From the NCBI GenBank assembly GCA_014730175.1, contig WJIR01000176.1, forward strand, positions 1 to 33,255: a DNA stretch of 33,255 nt. The letters are read 5' to 3'. This document shows, piece after piece, positions 33,001-33,255 of the stretch. This DNA comes from Candidatus Zixiibacteriota bacterium. GTDB taxonomy: Bacteria; Zixibacteria; MSB-5A5; UM-FILTER-46-8. Under the pieces are notes generated by a model, which was not told the DNA's origin, did no database searches, and saw nothing but the letters and a program-made list of their open reading frames with translations. The position numbers were made by a program, and so were the translations under genes. Every line of letters begins with the position of its first letter. Position 1 is the first letter of the stretch.

Positions 33001-33255
33001 TGGAGATTAGCCGAGAGAGTCAATGAGAAGCTGCATATATTTTACTTAAACGATAAAGATGCCGGTTCTTCAGCATATAGCGAGGGCGTTCAAACTGAGA
33101 ATGTCTTCAGATACTTGGCATATCCGAATCCGATTTCAACGAATGCGGATCCACCCGATCCGAGCTTGCCAACGAAACTGACTCTTTTCCAGAATTACCC
33201 GAATCCCTTTAACAATCAAACCTCGATTGGGTTTTTCCTTCCGAACGATAAGGGG
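33001..33255 (+). pseudogene. fragment of a sorting-domain (YPNPFN) protein, no start visible, cut by window edge
   Basis: The + frame opens right after a TAA at 32998-33000 and stays open to the edge. The translation includes RYLAYPNPISTN and then LFQNYPNPFNNQTSIGFFLP, the opening of an FCB-type C-terminal sorting domain. No ATG or GTG occurs in frame; the first TTG, at 33115, has no ribosome site. This suggests the 3' remnant of a broken secreted-protein gene, or a frameshift upstream in the assembly. A truncated YPNP motif sits 27 residues before the full one, as if two sorting tails were joined. The fate beyond 33255 cannot be seen. Confidence 0.5.

Noticed and set aside
32970-33026. Eighteen-codon reading frame before the sorting-tail fragment
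   Set aside because: Too short, no ribosome-binding site and no link to the fragment's frame.

Overview
The window (33,255 bp) looks like chromosomal DNA of an uncultured Gram-negative bacterium of the FCB superphylum, from a candidate lineage such as Zixibacteria, KSB1 or Marinimicrobia; I cannot resolve which. The reasons are a secreted protein ending in a type IX secretion-like sorting domain (a YPNPFN motif), two tandem GWxTD-domain proteins, an ExbB-ExbD-ExbD-TonB cluster preceded by a TPR protein, and a TolC outer-membrane channel. TTG and GTG start codons are frequent. I found no rRNA, tRNA, CRISPR, prophage or transposase gene.

Region 1 (1-8930, + strand): the 3' end of mtnA, then a strong sigma70-like promoter (TTGACA-16-TATATT) and a compact cluster: rplM, rpsI, rpsB, tsf, pyrH, frr, uppS, cdsA, a MscS channel with a cyclic-nucleotide-binding tail, and an RlmD-type 23S rRNA methyltransferase, closed by a hairpin terminator. 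The cluster joins ribosome and elongation-factor synthesis, UMP supply, ribosome recycling, and lipid-carrier and phospholipid precursor synthesis.

Region 2 (8930-14600): two copies of a GC-rich palindromic repeat, a mitochondrial-type citrate synthase (- strand), then two + strand surface genes: a 933-aa multidomain protein with a sorting tail and a small lipoprotein with an InlB-like repeat. A 352-bp gap between the two surface genes carries several inverted repeats. A bidirectional terminator closes the block.

Region 3 (14600-24300, - strand): in transcription order, a YIP1-family membrane protein, a TolC-like channel, a MacA/HlyD-like adaptor, a LolD/MacB-type ATPase and two homologous MacB-type permeases. 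Together these make a complete tripartite export system with the ATPase and permease on separate chains. After a 128-bp gap follow two GWxTD-domain proteins.

Region 4 (24300-27270, - strand): a membrane pyrophosphatase with K+-dependent signature residues, followed by a divergent AlaX-like protein that has lost a zinc-ligand position, closed by a terminator.

Region 5 (27270-33255): a - strand unit of a periplasmic TPR protein, an unrecognised four-helix membrane protein, ExbB, two ExbD proteins and TonB, driven by a good promoter (TTGACT-16-TATTAT). It is a proton-motive-force transducer without a local receptor gene. Upstream are a small two-helix membrane protein and, at the right edge, a fragment of another sorting-tail protein with no visible start.

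Most of the window is conserved housekeeping and envelope biology. The parts most worth a second look are the altered AlaX-like protein, the YIP1-led split Mac-type exporter, the TPR/four-helix/Exb/TonB operon, the tandem GWxTD pair and the palindromic intergenic repeats.
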